From assembly GCF_003337555.1 (NCBI RefSeq), contig NZ_QPJK01000011.1:124001-188000 (forward strand): a DNA stretch of 64,000 bases. The letters are read 5' to 3'. Below the pieces are notes generated by a model. That model was given only the letters and a program-made list of their open reading frames with translations, did not search any database and was not told the DNA's origin. The first letter of the stretch is position 1. The number at the start of each line of letters is the position of its first letter. The DNA is from Pseudorhodoferax soli (GTDB taxonomy: Bacteria; Pseudomonadota; Gammaproteobacteria; Burkholderiales; Burkholderiaceae_C). Of the stretch, positions 17,861 through 26,613 are shown in pieces. The position numbers and the translations under genes are program-made.

Positions 17861-18040
17861 ACATCGGCGCGCTGATGCGGCGCCTAACGGAACGCGACTT
17901 GCTTTGACGCGACCGGCTTGGCGGCAGAATCCCGTAACCCATGACGGAAGAGGCCATACGTGGCAGCAGACGCCGCCAAAGAGCCGGCTTGGTGGCATGC
18001 CCACGTGTCGGTTCAGACTGTCTCGTGCGTACGTCGCAGT
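17861..18040 (+). pseudogene. Decayed duplicate of the FAH-gene end and LacI-gene start
   Basis: The block copies, in the same order, features of the junction at about 16612-16825: ATCGGCGCGCTGATGC (matches 16613-16628), then TTGGCGGCAGAATC, then CCCATGxxGGAAGA around a would-be start at 17941, then a helix-turn-helix-like TGTCGGTTCAGACTGTCTCG matching TGTCGGCGCAGACGGTCTCG. Spacing has shrunk by indels and the frame is broken, so it cannot be translated. It is an old duplication, or a remnant of a paralogous FAH-lacI pair. It sits within a 425-base region (17749-18173) that has no intact gene. Confidence 0.6.
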
Positions 18041-18173
18041 TCCGATTGACTTACATTTCAACGCGCTGAGGTAACAAAAACGTCATCTTTCGGTCCGCGA
18101 ACGCGAGGTTTCCCTTCCGAAACTAGCAGCCATGCGCAGATGTTGCGCAGGCTCTAAACGAAAGGAACCTCAC

Positions 18174-18542
18174 ATGTCCCGCAATCGCTTCACCTTCATC
18201 GCTCTGGCCGCTCTGATGGCGATCGGTGCCCAAGCCCAGGCTTCCTCCAAGGCGCCGTTGACGCGCGAGCAGGTCCGCGCCGAATACCTGCAGGCACGCG
18301 CCGAAGGCCGCCTGTCGCCGACCGGCGAAGTCGGCTACGTGTCCCAGGTGAGCAAGTCCAAGAGTTCTGTCACCCGCGCCGAAGTGCAGCGCGATCTGGC
18401 CGTCAACGGCCCGCAGATCATGGGCGAAGGCTCGGACGTGGGCAACAGCCGGGCTGCTTTGAGCGTGCGCAGTCGTGCCGATGTGCATGCCGAAGCCGCG
18501 CAGGCTGTGCGCGAAGGCACGATGGGCGGCGGCAAGCTTTGA
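18174..18542 (+). CDS. DUF4148 domain secreted protein
   Basis: 122 aa. The signal peptide (FTFIALAALMAIGAQAQA, cleavage near residue 24) is followed by the DUF4148 pattern PLTREQVRAEYLQARAEGRL, then SPTGEVGYV, with a second half RAEVQRDLAV. These small periplasmic proteins are abundant in Burkholderiales and have no known function. The ATG at 18174 follows AAAGGAACC. The spacing to the upstream TTGACT at about 18047 would allow a promoter in between, but the -10 box is unclear. Confidence 0.85.
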   Translation: MSRNRFTFIALAALMAIGAQAQASSKAPLTREQVRAEYLQARAEGRLSPTGEVGYVSQVSKSKSSVTRAEVQRDLAVNGPQIMGEGSDVGNSRAALSVRSRADVHAEAAQAVREGTMGGGKL

Positions 18543-18648
18543 TGAACTGTGTGTGGGCGCTTCGCGGCCTTCGGCATTGCCTTGGTCGCGAACGCGTTGA
18601 AGCTACTGATCGTCGCATGAACGCCATCCATCCCGAGGATCGACCCGC

Positions 18649-18909
18649 ATGAAAGCAGTGAAGCAAGCCTCCCATTGGATCGCCAGTAGACCAGAAGCGG
18701 ACGGCTCTATCGTCGTCGCCGACTTGATCATTGCATTGGAATCGAAGCAGCCCTTCGAGGTGCATCGCCTCTCTGGGCTCGACGACGAACACTTCGCGCT
18801 GACCTTGGGTATCCTGGAAGACTGGCGATCGGTAAAGCGGCAGGCCGGCAAAAGCAAGCTGTTGGATTTGGCGCTGCAACTGAGAGCGCTGAAGGCCACC
18901 ACGGGCTGA
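18649..18909 (+). CDS. Conserved-looking hypothetical protein, 86 aa
   Basis: 86 aa with no signal peptide or membrane segment: MKAVKQASHWIASRPEADGS, then VVADLIIALESKQPFEVHRL and a basic, helical C-terminal half (KRQAGKSKLLDLALQLRALK). Base composition and codon use look coding. I do not recognise a family. It lies on the same strand as the DUF4148 gene, 106 bases downstream, and is followed by the terminator at 19109-19139. Confidence 0.55.
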   Translation: MKAVKQASHWIASRPEADGSIVVADLIIALESKQPFEVHRLSGLDDEHFALTLGILEDWRSVKRQAGKSKLLDLALQLRALKATTG

Positions 18910-19108
18910 GCCGTTCAGCGACGACCGCCGACTTGCTGTGTTGGAACAGACTTTGATGCACGTCACCCGACAGACAGTGGTGGGCGCCAACTCATTTGTG
19001 GACGGAACCTTTCGCAGCTCTCGAATCTCGTCGCATCGACCGGAGCGATGCAAGTTCAAGCGATAAAGGTTATGTGAAGGAAAGTGGTGATTCCCTTTGC
19101 CAAATGAG

Positions 19109-19139
19109 AAAGGCCCTGTGCGGAATGCACAGGGCCTTT
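19109..19139. terminator. Intrinsic terminator, probably bidirectional
   Basis: A perfect 13-bp stem, AAAGGCCCTGTGC / GCACAGGGCCTTT, encloses the loop GGAAT. The arms themselves supply A and T tracts on either side. It separates the + strand genes ending at 18909 from the minus-strand small genes ending at 19165, so it can serve both convergent units. Confidence 0.85.
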
Positions 19140-19164
19140 CGAGGCTGACTTCAATCAAAACGCT

Positions 19165-19320
19165 TCAAGAGCGCACTTCGCCCCAAATCTGCTTTGAGAT
19201 TTCATCCATTTCTTTGTCAGCCCGTCTAAGGGCCAACATTGCTTGAAAAACCAATCCGGCAGGGACCGACATCACGATCAGTCCGAGCACCACGCGTAGA
19301 AAGACACTCATTTCTTCCAT
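19165..19320 (-). CDS. Small membrane protein, 51 aa
   Basis: The minus-strand frame starts at ATG 19320-19318 with AGAAGGGAG 7 bases upstream and encodes 51 aa. A short N-terminus (MEEMSVFLR) is followed by one membrane helix (VVLGLIVMSVPAGLVFQAML) and a charged cytoplasmic-type tail (RRADKEMDEISKQIW). It is 24 bases downstream of the 152-aa membrane protein gene on the same strand, so the two probably form one transcript ending at the terminator. No family recognised. Confidence 0.6.
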   Translation of the reverse strand: MEEMSVFLRVVLGLIVMSVPAGLVFQAMLALRRADKEMDEISKQIWGEVRS

Positions 19321-19344
19321 GGCCGCTCCCTTCTAAGTCGGATT

Positions 19345-19803
19345 CTAGTCAACCTTGCCCAATTCGATCAGCATCTTGCGCGCCCTTTCGACGCGCCGCC
19401 AAGCTGCCCAGTTGATGGACATCCATATGACTACCGCAAGGAAGAACATGAGCACATCCATCGTTGCCCTAAGTGTCCCAGATAGCCCAATTGAATGGAC
19501 CAACCAAGTGTAAGCAGAGAAGCTGGTGACTGCCATTGGCATTCCCGTCTTCTCGTAGACGTGCCCGATTCGTTCCATTCGTTCCAGTTCGGTCTTGAGC
19601 TCTCGCTTGCCGAGCAAAAGGTAATTTCGGATCTCCTTGCGCTGAGCGAATGAAAGCGGGGAAGACGGATCGTTGACGAGCTGCTCCAGCCCTTCGATCG
19701 GAATGACGCGGTACTTGGCCTTCAGGCCTTGCTCGCGGTCTTTGCGTGCTCTGGAGGCTTCGGCTGCCAGGGCGTGCAGGTTGGGTTCTTGTTGGTGTGA
19801 CAT
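19345..19803 (-). CDS. Hypothetical membrane protein, 152 aa
   Basis: 152 aa. The hydrophilic, coiled-coil-like N-terminal half (EASRARKDREQGLKAKYRVI, then LLLGKRELKTELERMERIG) is followed by hydrophobic stretches at about 92-105 and 112-132 (VLMFFLAVVIWMSINWAAW) and a basic tail. The ATG at 19803 is preceded on the minus strand by AACTAGGAGCATCG, whose AGGAG fits a ribosome binding site. It lies at the border between the chromosomal and conjugative-element halves and could belong to either. No family recognised. Confidence 0.6.
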   Translation of the reverse strand: MSHQQEPNLHALAAEASRARKDREQGLKAKYRVIPIEGLEQLVNDPSSPLSFAQRKEIRNYLLLGKRELKTELERMERIGHVYEKTGMPMAVTSFSAYTWLVHSIGLSGTLRATMDVLMFFLAVVIWMSINWAAWRRVERARKMLIELGKVD

Positions 19804-20270
19804 GCATCGATGCTCCTAGTTGGGCGCGAACACGCCACCGGTCCCAGCGGAACGATGAGACGCCCGCGCGGGTTGGATGACTGGCTTGGCCAGCTCTTGG
19901 AAAGCTGACGTCCGGATCTCAAAGCCTGATCCGGTTCTGTCGGGCACATGGGCCACGAACTTGCGTCGATCGTATCCGCTGGAGACGGCGCCAATCCAAT
20001 GGCCCTATATCACGTTGCGCTTTCGTGTCGCTTGCATGGCTTGCAACGAGTGGTCACTCGGCAGCTGAATCGCTGAAATGCAACGCGAAACGCGCGAGAT
20101 CTCACTGCTACCTTACACGACATACATTCTCTAAATTTATTTGCACTTCTCGTCATCAGAGTGGCGGATAAATAGGAGAAGGGTTAATGCTGCCGCTATG
20201 AAAGTGGTGTAGCAAAGCCGGCAGTGCAGGACTCCGTGATTGAGAGTTTTCCAATCAGCGGAGTTACACA
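19804..20270. other. Intergenic border region upstream of the conjugative element
   Basis: Non-coding by my reading. The last 170 bases are AT-rich compared with both flanks. It contains CGAGTG-GT-CACTCG (20047-20060), a direct repeat of GCTTGCA (about 20030-20045), and CGACATACATT (20118-20128), whose reverse complement recurs at 31272-31282. It should hold the promoter of parA (20271) and possibly the left end of the element. No tRNA gene or clear attachment repeat was found. Confidence 0.5.
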
Positions 20271-21191
20271 ATGCTTACGTTTACAGTGGTCGCGCCAAAG
20301 GGCGGTGTGGGTAAAACGACACTCACTGCGAACCTGGGAGGTCTTCTCAGGGACTTTGGCTTTCGAGTGCTCCTGATTGACGCGGACGTGCAGCCGTCGC
20401 TTTCGAAGTACTTCGAGCTTGGCCACATTGCCTCGTACGGCGTGACAAAGCTCGTCTCCGAAGGCTTTCTCACCCGGGACTGCATCTCGACGGTGCGTCT
20501 GCCGTTCGGTGAGGGCGGCTTCAAGGGCGTGGCCGAGCTGGACCCGATGCCGGACATTGACATCGTCCTGTCCGATACGCGCGAGGGCAAGCTGCAGGAC
20601 TGGCTTGGCCAGCGGCTCGACCGGCTGGTGCGCATCTCCATGGCGCTGAACCAGCAGGCCGTGGCTAGCGCCTACGACTTCACCATCATCGACACGCAGG
20701 GCGCGCTGGGCCACCTGCAGGACGCGGCAGTCAATGCCGCAGACATCCTGATCTCGCCGGTCACACCGGACGTACTCTCCGCGCGCGAGTTCATCGATGG
20801 CACGCGGCACCTGATCAAGCGGCACGAGGAAGCCGCCAACATGGGTTTCAAGGTGCCAGCCATGCGGGCGGTCATCAATCGCACGGAGAACACGCGCGAC
20901 AGCCGTGAGATGTCCAGCCTCATCCGAGAGGGCTACCTGCAGATGCGCGGGCGGGTCAGCACGGTGCAGACCGCCATTCACAGCGCGGTGGCATTCCGAA
21001 AGGCGGCCACGGCCCGGGTTCCTGTGCATTGGATCGACCCGCAGCGTGCAGCCGACGCGATGCACATGCTGCTGTGGGAGCTGATCCCCTCGCTGCAGGG
21101 TGTCTACGCACCGAACCACCGTAACCACGGCGTCCCGGCTCCTGTGTTTGCCGAGGCGGTCATGGAGTCGTCCGGCATCGGGCTGCAATGA
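20271..21191 (+). CDS. parA: ParA family ATPase of an ICE
   Basis: 306 aa. The deviant Walker A motif PKGGVGKTT (9-17) and the Walker A' region LLIDADVQPS mark a Soj/ParA-type P-loop ATPase. FTIIDTQGALG is the Walker B-like segment. In ICEs of this family parA is the first gene of the core at one end, and it helps stabilise the excised element. The next gene's ATG comes 10 bases after the stop. Confidence 0.93.
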   Translation: MLTFTVVAPKGGVGKTTLTANLGGLLRDFGFRVLLIDADVQPSLSKYFELGHIASYGVTKLVSEGFLTRDCISTVRLPFGEGGFKGVAELDPMPDIDIVLSDTREGKLQDWLGQRLDRLVRISMALNQQAVASAYDFTIIDTQGALGHLQDAAVNAADILISPVTPDVLSAREFIDGTRHLIKRHEEAANMGFKVPAMRAVINRTENTRDSREMSSLIREGYLQMRGRVSTVQTAIHSAVAFRKAATARVPVHWIDPQRAADAMHMLLWELIPSLQGVYAPNHRNHGVPAPVFAEAVMESSGIGLQ

Positions 21192-21201
21192 GGGCCATGC
21201 C

Positions 21202-23112
21202 ATGCGTACTCCTGAAACCCTCACTGCGACGCAGCGAGAGGCACGGCTCCGTGCCCTCGACCCCGGTAGCTGGCCAGGCGCGGACCAGGCCGTTGCCCAT
21301 CCTTCCCACGAGAACTCCATGAACTCCAGCCTGGACAGGGCCCGCGCGTCATTGATGTCGACGCTGAACGAGCGGCCGAGTGCCTCGGCGCATCTCGATC
21401 CGCGGATGGAAATCGACGGCGCGGTCACGATTTTGTCGATCGACGACATCGACTTCTACGAGCACAACCCGCGCGTTTCACGAAACCCCAAGTACGCGGA
21501 GCTGCGCCAGTCGATTGCAGCCGATGGGATCACCAACATTTTGACGGTCACGCGCCGGCCGGGCGGAACGAGGTACTTCCCGTACGGAGGTGGCAACACG
21601 CGCCTGGCGATCGCGAAGGAACTGCACGCCGATGGCGACAGCCGCTTCGCGCAGCTGCGTGTCGCCATCAAGGCCTGGAAGAGCGAATTCGACGTGGTCG
21701 CGGCGCACCTGGTAGAGAACGAGAACAGGGGTGATACCTCGTTCTGGGAAAAGGCGCTGGGGGTGCAGTCGTTCAAGGAGGAGTTCGAGAAAGAACACCC
21801 CGAGCAGTCACTGATCGGGAGCGAACTGCACCGCGAGCTCAACAAGCGCGGGATGAACTTCGGCGTCAGGATGATCCAGAACTTCATGTTCGCGATCGAG
21901 TTCTTGCGGCCGATCGGTCCGTGGCTGCGCGCGTTCGAGGTCAACGTGACGCTGCGGCCCCGGCTGTCCGGATTCCTGGATGTCGCGGGGCGGTTCGACA
22001 AGAGCGACGAAGCTGCTCAGGTGGTCTTCGCGTACCTGGAAGCTTCCGCATCCGGCCTGCGCGAGCTCGAGGAGCGCAACCGACTTCGGGATCCGTCCGA
22101 GCATGTGCCAGTTGAACTGGAGGCGGCACGCGTCGTACGCGACCTCGCACAAGCCTTGGCGGACCTCCTGGGGCTCGAGCGCTCCGGTTTCGAGCGCATG
22201 GGGGAAGCCATCGCGGCCGACCCACGGCTGCAAAGCAGCGACCTGCTCGCCCTGCGTCCGCCTGCGAGCGTCTCCACATCCTCTTCCACAGCAAGCGCAC
22301 GCCAGGAGGCCTTTAGGGCGCTGGCGGAGCCTGTGGTAGCGCCGGCGGGCGCGGCCGACAACCTGCAGCCAGTTCCGCCAACGCCCAGCCCCACTGTCCA
22401 GAGGCCGCTGAGCCCGATGGCCGGCGTTGTCGCGGGGACGCAAGCGAGGCACCCGTCAGAACTGCAGCATGTGCATCCAGGTCGCGCCGGAGATGTCGTC
22501 TCCGAATCCCAAGGCGCCCATCCGGCGGCCGAGCAGGCAGTTTCTGTGCGCCGTGCGCGCATGCGTGATCAGATGGTGCAGGCCATCACCGAAGTTAACG
22601 GCGTGGTGCCAATTCACGACTTCATGCTGGCCATCGACAGCATGCCGTTCGGCTTCTTTGCAGACATCCCGGAGAACCTCGCGCGCATCGGTGATCTGGA
22701 CGTGTCGAGCCAGATGGAGCGCCGCGGCATGCTGTGGCACTTTCTGGCGTCCATGTCTGGCCAGCTGCATGAACAGCACTGGCGAGCGGTCGCTGACGAT
22801 CCCTTGATCCAGGCGACGCGCTGGGCGCGAGAGCGCACGCAAGGCGCGATGGCGTTCGCGCGGGTGCTTGGGGAGAGCATTTATGCCGCTTGCGGCCTGG
22901 TCGATCGCGAGCAGGGGGTGTTCGAGCTGCACATCCCCGCCAACGTCCTCTGGACGCTGCTGAGCGATCCTGAGCTGGGGGCCTCGCTATCCCGCGTGAT
23001 TGAGCTGCGCCGTTCGCTGCAGCAGCTGGAGCCCGACAGCCACATGCTGCGGGGTGTCCAGCTTCGATTCAACCCAATGTCCGAGACCCCGCCTGGAAGG
23101 AGCACGCCATGA
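21202..23112 (+). CDS. ParB family protein of an ICE
   Basis: 636 aa. The ParB/Srx N-terminal domain begins around residue 80 (ILSIDDIDFYEHNPRVSRNP) and includes PYGGGNTRLAIAKEL, the family's GGxxR nucleotide-binding-type motif. A helical region follows, then a Pro/Ala-rich linker (about 360-440) and a C-terminal domain (RMRDQMVQAITEVNGVVPIH onward). The length is typical of the ICE ParB-like proteins, longer than chromosomal ParB. The ATG at 21202 is the first clear start after parA. It probably binds a centromere-like site in the element and works with ParA. Confidence 0.88.
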   Translation: MRTPETLTATQREARLRALDPGSWPGADQAVAHPSHENSMNSSLDRARASLMSTLNERPSASAHLDPRMEIDGAVTILSIDDIDFYEHNPRVSRNPKYAELRQSIAADGITNILTVTRRPGGTRYFPYGGGNTRLAIAKELHADGDSRFAQLRVAIKAWKSEFDVVAAHLVENENRGDTSFWEKALGVQSFKEEFEKEHPEQSLIGSELHRELNKRGMNFGVRMIQNFMFAIEFLRPIGPWLRAFEVNVTLRPRLSGFLDVAGRFDKSDEAAQVVFAYLEASASGLRELEERNRLRDPSEHVPVELEAARVVRDLAQALADLLGLERSGFERMGEAIAADPRLQSSDLLALRPPASVSTSSSTASARQEAFRALAEPVVAPAGAADNLQPVPPTPSPTVQRPLSPMAGVVAGTQARHPSELQHVHPGRAGDVVSESQGAHPAAEQAVSVRRARMRDQMVQAITEVNGVVPIHDFMLAIDSMPFGFFADIPENLARIGDLDVSSQMERRGMLWHFLASMSGQLHEQHWRAVADDPLIQATRWARERTQGAMAFARVLGESIYAACGLVDREQGVFELHIPANVLWTLLSDPELGASLSRVIELRRSLQQLEPDSHMLRGVQLRFNPMSETPPGRSTP

Positions 23113-23762
23113 TCACCGTTCAACTTCAAGAGAACGGCTTCGTCAATCTGGCGCTGCAGTCCGTCATCCAGCAGATCGAAACGGAGGAGGGGCTGGACCT
23201 CTTGCTGCGCCAAGGGTGCCCGGCGAGCCTGCTGGACGACCTTCGCCAGCGCAAAGCCCGCGACCTGCTCGAAGTGGCTGGCCGGCTGCGCACGACGTAC
23301 GTCCTGCTATCCATCAAGGAGATCGTAGGAGAGTTGCATCGCCTGGACCGGATCCGCGAAGACCAGGAGCTGTACGAGTACTTCATCATCCACGGTGCCA
23401 ACCGGAACATGGTTTGCGAGATGTGGAAGCGGTCCCATGACGAGGTCGCCTCCATGCGCAAAGCCTTGCTGCCCGGTGGCGGCGCCAGCCCTGGGCGGAC
23501 CCCGCTGCCCAAGGACCCCGCGGTCCGTGAAGCGATCCACCAGGCATGGGCCGAGATCTGCACGCAGCATCCAGATGCTACGTATCGCAGACTGTTGTAC
23601 CAGCTTCACCAGCGCTTCATGGCGCACAGCATCGACACCCTCGTCTCGACGCTGGAAGAGTTCAAGGAGAAGGACAAACCGCGCGGCCGCCGGTCTGCAT
23701 CGGTGACCGCACCCGAACCGCGCGAGCTGCAAGGCATCACCGGGCTGGTGCAGCGGAAATGA
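23109..23762 (+). CDS. DUF2857 domain-containing ICE protein
   Basis: 217 aa. FVNLALQSVIQQIETEEGLD, then LDDLRQRKARDLLEVAGRL and YEYFIIHGANRNMVCEMWKR, follow DUF2857, a family found almost only between parB and the replication gene in these elements. The C-terminus is basic (KEKDKPRGRRSAS). It overlaps parB by 4 bases (ATGA) and the next gene in the same way. Molecular role unknown; its position suggests a part in maintenance or replication of the excised circle. Confidence 0.82.
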   Translation: MITVQLQENGFVNLALQSVIQQIETEEGLDLLLRQGCPASLLDDLRQRKARDLLEVAGRLRTTYVLLSIKEIVGELHRLDRIREDQELYEYFIIHGANRNMVCEMWKRSHDEVASMRKALLPGGGASPGRTPLPKDPAVREAIHQAWAEICTQHPDATYRRLLYQLHQRFMAHSIDTLVSTLEEFKEKDKPRGRRSASVTAPEPRELQGITGLVQRK

Positions 23763-24295
23763 GGCTGGACTCCACGAATCGCAGACCTCGGCAACGGGCC
23801 CCAATACTCCGAGAGCCACCCCCCCCTGCTGTCGGCGTGGATGGTGATGAAGCACTGCGCGAAGAAGCGCGCTTCCTGCACTGGTTTGGACAGGAAACGA
23901 TCGCCTTCAACCGCGGCTACGTCGAGATCACGGGCAACGTGGTGTCGGCGCTGTGGCTGTCGTACGTGCTCGAACGCATGTCCGTGGAGCTAAGCGCCGA
24001 GCGGGCGCATCTGCAGGACGAGGGCTACCGGTTTCACATGACCGGAGCCGACTGCGAAGCCGCGACGGGCATTACGCGAGCACAGCAGGCGGGATGCAGG
24101 CGTCAACTTGAAGATCTGGGTCTGCTGCAGGTCGACGGGGTGCGCGGCAAGACCGGCAGCTACACCGTGAACTTGAGTCGGTTGCGCGAGATCATGACCG
24201 ACCAGTCCAAGCCGCTCCTGGCCGCCTTGCAGCAAGCGCGGGCTTGCCAGGGCAGCCCTGGCGCAAGCGCTGAAGGCGGCACACGCGATGCCTAA
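23759..24295 (+). CDS. Winged-helix-like ICE protein of unknown function
   Basis: 178 aa from the ATG at 23759, overlapping the previous stop (ATGA). The N-terminus is Pro/Arg-rich. The middle (YVEITGNVVSALWLSYVLER, then HMTGADCEAATGITRAQQAG, CRRQLEDLGLLQVDGV) has the helix-turn-helix and wing pattern of replication-initiator-like proteins. It overlaps the STY4528-type gene by 8 bases. Similar small winged-helix proteins often flank that gene in this module. No named family assigned. Confidence 0.65.
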   Translation: MRLDSTNRRPRQRAPILREPPPPAVGVDGDEALREEARFLHWFGQETIAFNRGYVEITGNVVSALWLSYVLERMSVELSAERAHLQDEGYRFHMTGADCEAATGITRAQQAGCRRQLEDLGLLQVDGVRGKTGSYTVNLSRLREIMTDQSKPLLAALQQARACQGSPGASAEGGTRDA

Positions 24296-25940
24296 GCAGG
24301 CATCCAGCGCTGTGGCCTTGGCCACCATCCGCGGCGAATCTAGTCCCGCGGATCCGAAACTGACGATCTCGATGGAGAGCGAGCTGGTGCTCCAGCACCT
24401 CAATGCCCGGGGCTTCGTTCCCTTCCATCCAACGCTTGCACAACATCTCGGCCACAAAGCTGCGCTGTTCCTCGGCTTGTGCCTGTACTGGTCGCGGCAT
24501 GCCGCCAAGAACAACCCGCAGCGACAAGGGTGGTTCTACCTGTCCTCGCACGAGATCGCGCAGGCGACTTCGCTGTCGAGGCGCGAGCAGGACACGGTGA
24601 GGGATGCCCTTGGGACGGCGGGTCTCCTGGAGCAGCAGCTCGTCGGCAGGCCAGCCAGGATGCACTATCGCCTGAATCTGCGCCATCTGGCGAACCGCCT
24701 CGAGGTCATCGATGCGGGAACGGCGACCGTGGAGACGGCCTGGGCCTGGTTCCAGAAGAGCGTCAGCTTCTACCGCCCCTTAGGTGATCTGGCTGGAAGT
24801 GCCGCCGGCGGGCTGTTCCTGTCGTTCGTTCTTCGGCGCCAGCGCAAGGCCCTTCTCGCTGGCCACAGCGCTGATGTGATGCGCGTCGAGCCTGCTGAGG
24901 TCGAGCGCGTGCTGTGCTTGTCGCCGAAGGTGCAGCGCAGCGTTCGCCAACGGCTGATGCAACTGGGGATCCTGACGCTGCCGACGAACGCAGCCTCCAT
25001 GGTGCATCTCAACATCCAGGCAATCCTTGCCTGCGTGCGCGGCCAAGGCGTCGCGAAGCTGCGCAGCGTGCCTGAGAAGACTGCGAAGGGGATCGAGCCC
25101 CAGCAGCGGAGCCTCGGTCTGATCGTGCAGCCGAGCCTGCTCATTGAATGCGAGCCAGGTGCCCGACCACAGGCAGGCCAGTTCAACGGCTTGGCGTTGC
25201 TCCGTACGGCAATGTTCGACACCTACCGCCGTGGACATGAAGTTGCTGATTTCCAGCAACTTCACTATCCGTCGGCGGCAGCGTCCCAAGGGGCTGTGAC
25301 GGTAGGTGCAACAGTGGTCTCTCCTCTGAGCGACCCTGCCCAAAGCGCCATGCTTGCGGCTGCGCCAGGTGCCCAAACCGCCAAACTTGTGCCGGTCCAA
25401 AGTGCCCAAAGCGCCAAACTTAGGGTGCCCAAACCGCCAAGCTATATACAAACAGGTTCTACAAACACTACGACAACAAACCTGCGCAGCCAGGATGCGG
25501 CCCGCGCAACGCAGGAGGGTTGTCGTCGTCGTTCAGTTGAGCCGGTCCAGCAAGCACCGTGCGCCGATCAGCTCGACGGCCTGATCTTCCCGGGACGGCT
25601 CCCGGTGGGTGTCATCGATGGGCTGCGCTCAGCACTGTCGCAGGCACCCGTCGAATTGCGGCAGCGTCTGCTCGACGAGCTCCAAGGGCAACTGCGGATT
25701 CCGACCAAGACGATCCACAACCCTGTCGCTTGGATGTTGGGGTTGATCCGCGCGTGTGCTGCCGGAGCCTTTCTTTCCTTCGCTGATCAGGTTGCCAAGG
25801 AGCGGCAGGACCGTTGCGTCAGCGCTCAGGTCGAGCCAGGCCCCACAACGCCTCTGGTCAGGAGCCCTGAAGTCCGCGAGGAAGCTCGTAGAAAGCTCCA
25901 GGCGCTGCGCCTTGAGTTCAAGCAGAAGGTGGGTCGCTGA
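24288..25940 (+). CDS. STY4528-type pathogenicity-island replication protein
   Basis: 550 aa. The N-terminal winged-helix region (HPTLAQHLGHKAALFLGLCL, then GWFYLSSHEIAQATSLSRRE, TVRDALGTAGLLEQQLVGRP) matches the replication-initiator-like start of STY4528 family proteins. A second wHTH-like region lies around residues 170-250. A low-complexity linker with repeated AQSAKL/AQTAKL follows (about 360-390). The C-terminal segment PTKTIHNPVAWMLGLIRACA is the family's typical end. It is thought to act in replication of the excised element. It overlaps both neighbours, so the module is translated as a chain. Confidence 0.8.
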   Translation: MPKQASSAVALATIRGESSPADPKLTISMESELVLQHLNARGFVPFHPTLAQHLGHKAALFLGLCLYWSRHAAKNNPQRQGWFYLSSHEIAQATSLSRREQDTVRDALGTAGLLEQQLVGRPARMHYRLNLRHLANRLEVIDAGTATVETAWAWFQKSVSFYRPLGDLAGSAAGGLFLSFVLRRQRKALLAGHSADVMRVEPAEVERVLCLSPKVQRSVRQRLMQLGILTLPTNAASMVHLNIQAILACVRGQGVAKLRSVPEKTAKGIEPQQRSLGLIVQPSLLIECEPGARPQAGQFNGLALLRTAMFDTYRRGHEVADFQQLHYPSAAASQGAVTVGATVVSPLSDPAQSAMLAAAPGAQTAKLVPVQSAQSAKLRVPKPPSYIQTGSTNTTTTNLRSQDAARATQEGCRRRSVEPVQQAPCADQLDGLIFPGRLPVGVIDGLRSALSQAPVELRQRLLDELQGQLRIPTKTIHNPVAWMLGLIRACAAGAFLSFADQVAKERQDRCVSAQVEPGPTTPLVRSPEVREEARRKLQALRLEFKQKVGR

Positions 25941-26605
25941 TGTCGCCTCGTGTTCTTGACGAACGTGCAGGTGGGGTGAAATCCCCCTCACTGGCTGACG
26001 TGGATCAAAACGATCCACGTGGCAATCATTGCCATGTGGATCGAAATGAGCCACGCAGCATTCCCGAAGCGGTGTCGAGCCTCTCGCCGACGGAGCAGGT
26101 TTGTTCGAGGGAGCTCGATGTCGACGGCCGGGATCTGTTCATCCACCTCCTCCTGAGCCTGCGCCACTTTGCCGATGCCGCTGTTCTCTGGGTGCTGCTC
26201 AAGGAACGGGCTGACGTCAAGGAGTTCACCACCACATCCATGTTGATGTCGCATGTGCAGCTCAGCGGCGTCCTTGATCGGAATGCTGCAAAGCGCTCGT
26301 TCAAGAGTCTGCAGGAGCAGAGCCTCATTCATGTGCGCATCCACCGCAAGACCGCAACGCTGGTCAAAGTCGACCGCGCAGCAGTGCTGCAGCTCCTTCG
26401 GCGGCCTCTGGACGGCCGCTTGCCCGGCCTCAGCGCGAAGCTGTTTCCGTTTCTAGATGCATGGTCAGAAGAGCGAGGGCGTTGTTCCTCAGGGATCCCG
26501 TCGAGCTGGCCAGACGTTGATGCTTCCCCTCGTGGCCTAGAGCCCGTCCGCAGTTCCTCCGCATCTGAGCCTCAGGGCGGTGCGACCCCACCTCCACTCA
26601 ACTAG
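25940..26605 (+). CDS. Hypothetical ICE protein with winged-helix-like domain
   Basis: 221 aa, ATG overlapping the previous stop by one base. The core (about 60-160: DLFIHLLLSLRHFADAAVLW, then SGVLDRNAAKRSFKSLQEQS, LIHVRIHRKTATLVKVDR) looks like a winged helix with a C-terminal wing. The tail is Pro/Ser-rich. The first 120 coding bases carry the nested inverted repeats at 25998-26042. They encode the repeated phrase VDQNDPRG...VDRNEPR, so the DNA there probably has a cis role as well. Function unknown. Confidence 0.6.
   Translation: MSPRVLDERAGGVKSPSLADVDQNDPRGNHCHVDRNEPRSIPEAVSSLSPTEQVCSRELDVDGRDLFIHLLLSLRHFADAAVLWVLLKERADVKEFTTTSMLMSHVQLSGVLDRNAAKRSFKSLQEQSLIHVRIHRKTATLVKVDRAAVLQLLRRPLDGRLPGLSAKLFPFLDAWSEERGRCSSGIPSSWPDVDASPRGLEPVRSSSASEPQGGATPPPLN
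25998..26042. repeat. Nested inverted repeats of (A)YGTGGATC
   Basis: ACGTGGATC (25998-26006), then AAAAC, then its exact reverse complement GATCCACGT (26012-26020), then GGCAATCATTGCC, then ATGTGGATC (26034-26042). The second and third arms pair over 15 bases with a single mismatch around one central base. Three alternating copies in 45 bp inside the gene at 25940 look like a protein-binding array. Confidence 0.75.
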
Positions 26606-26613
26606 GAGACTCC

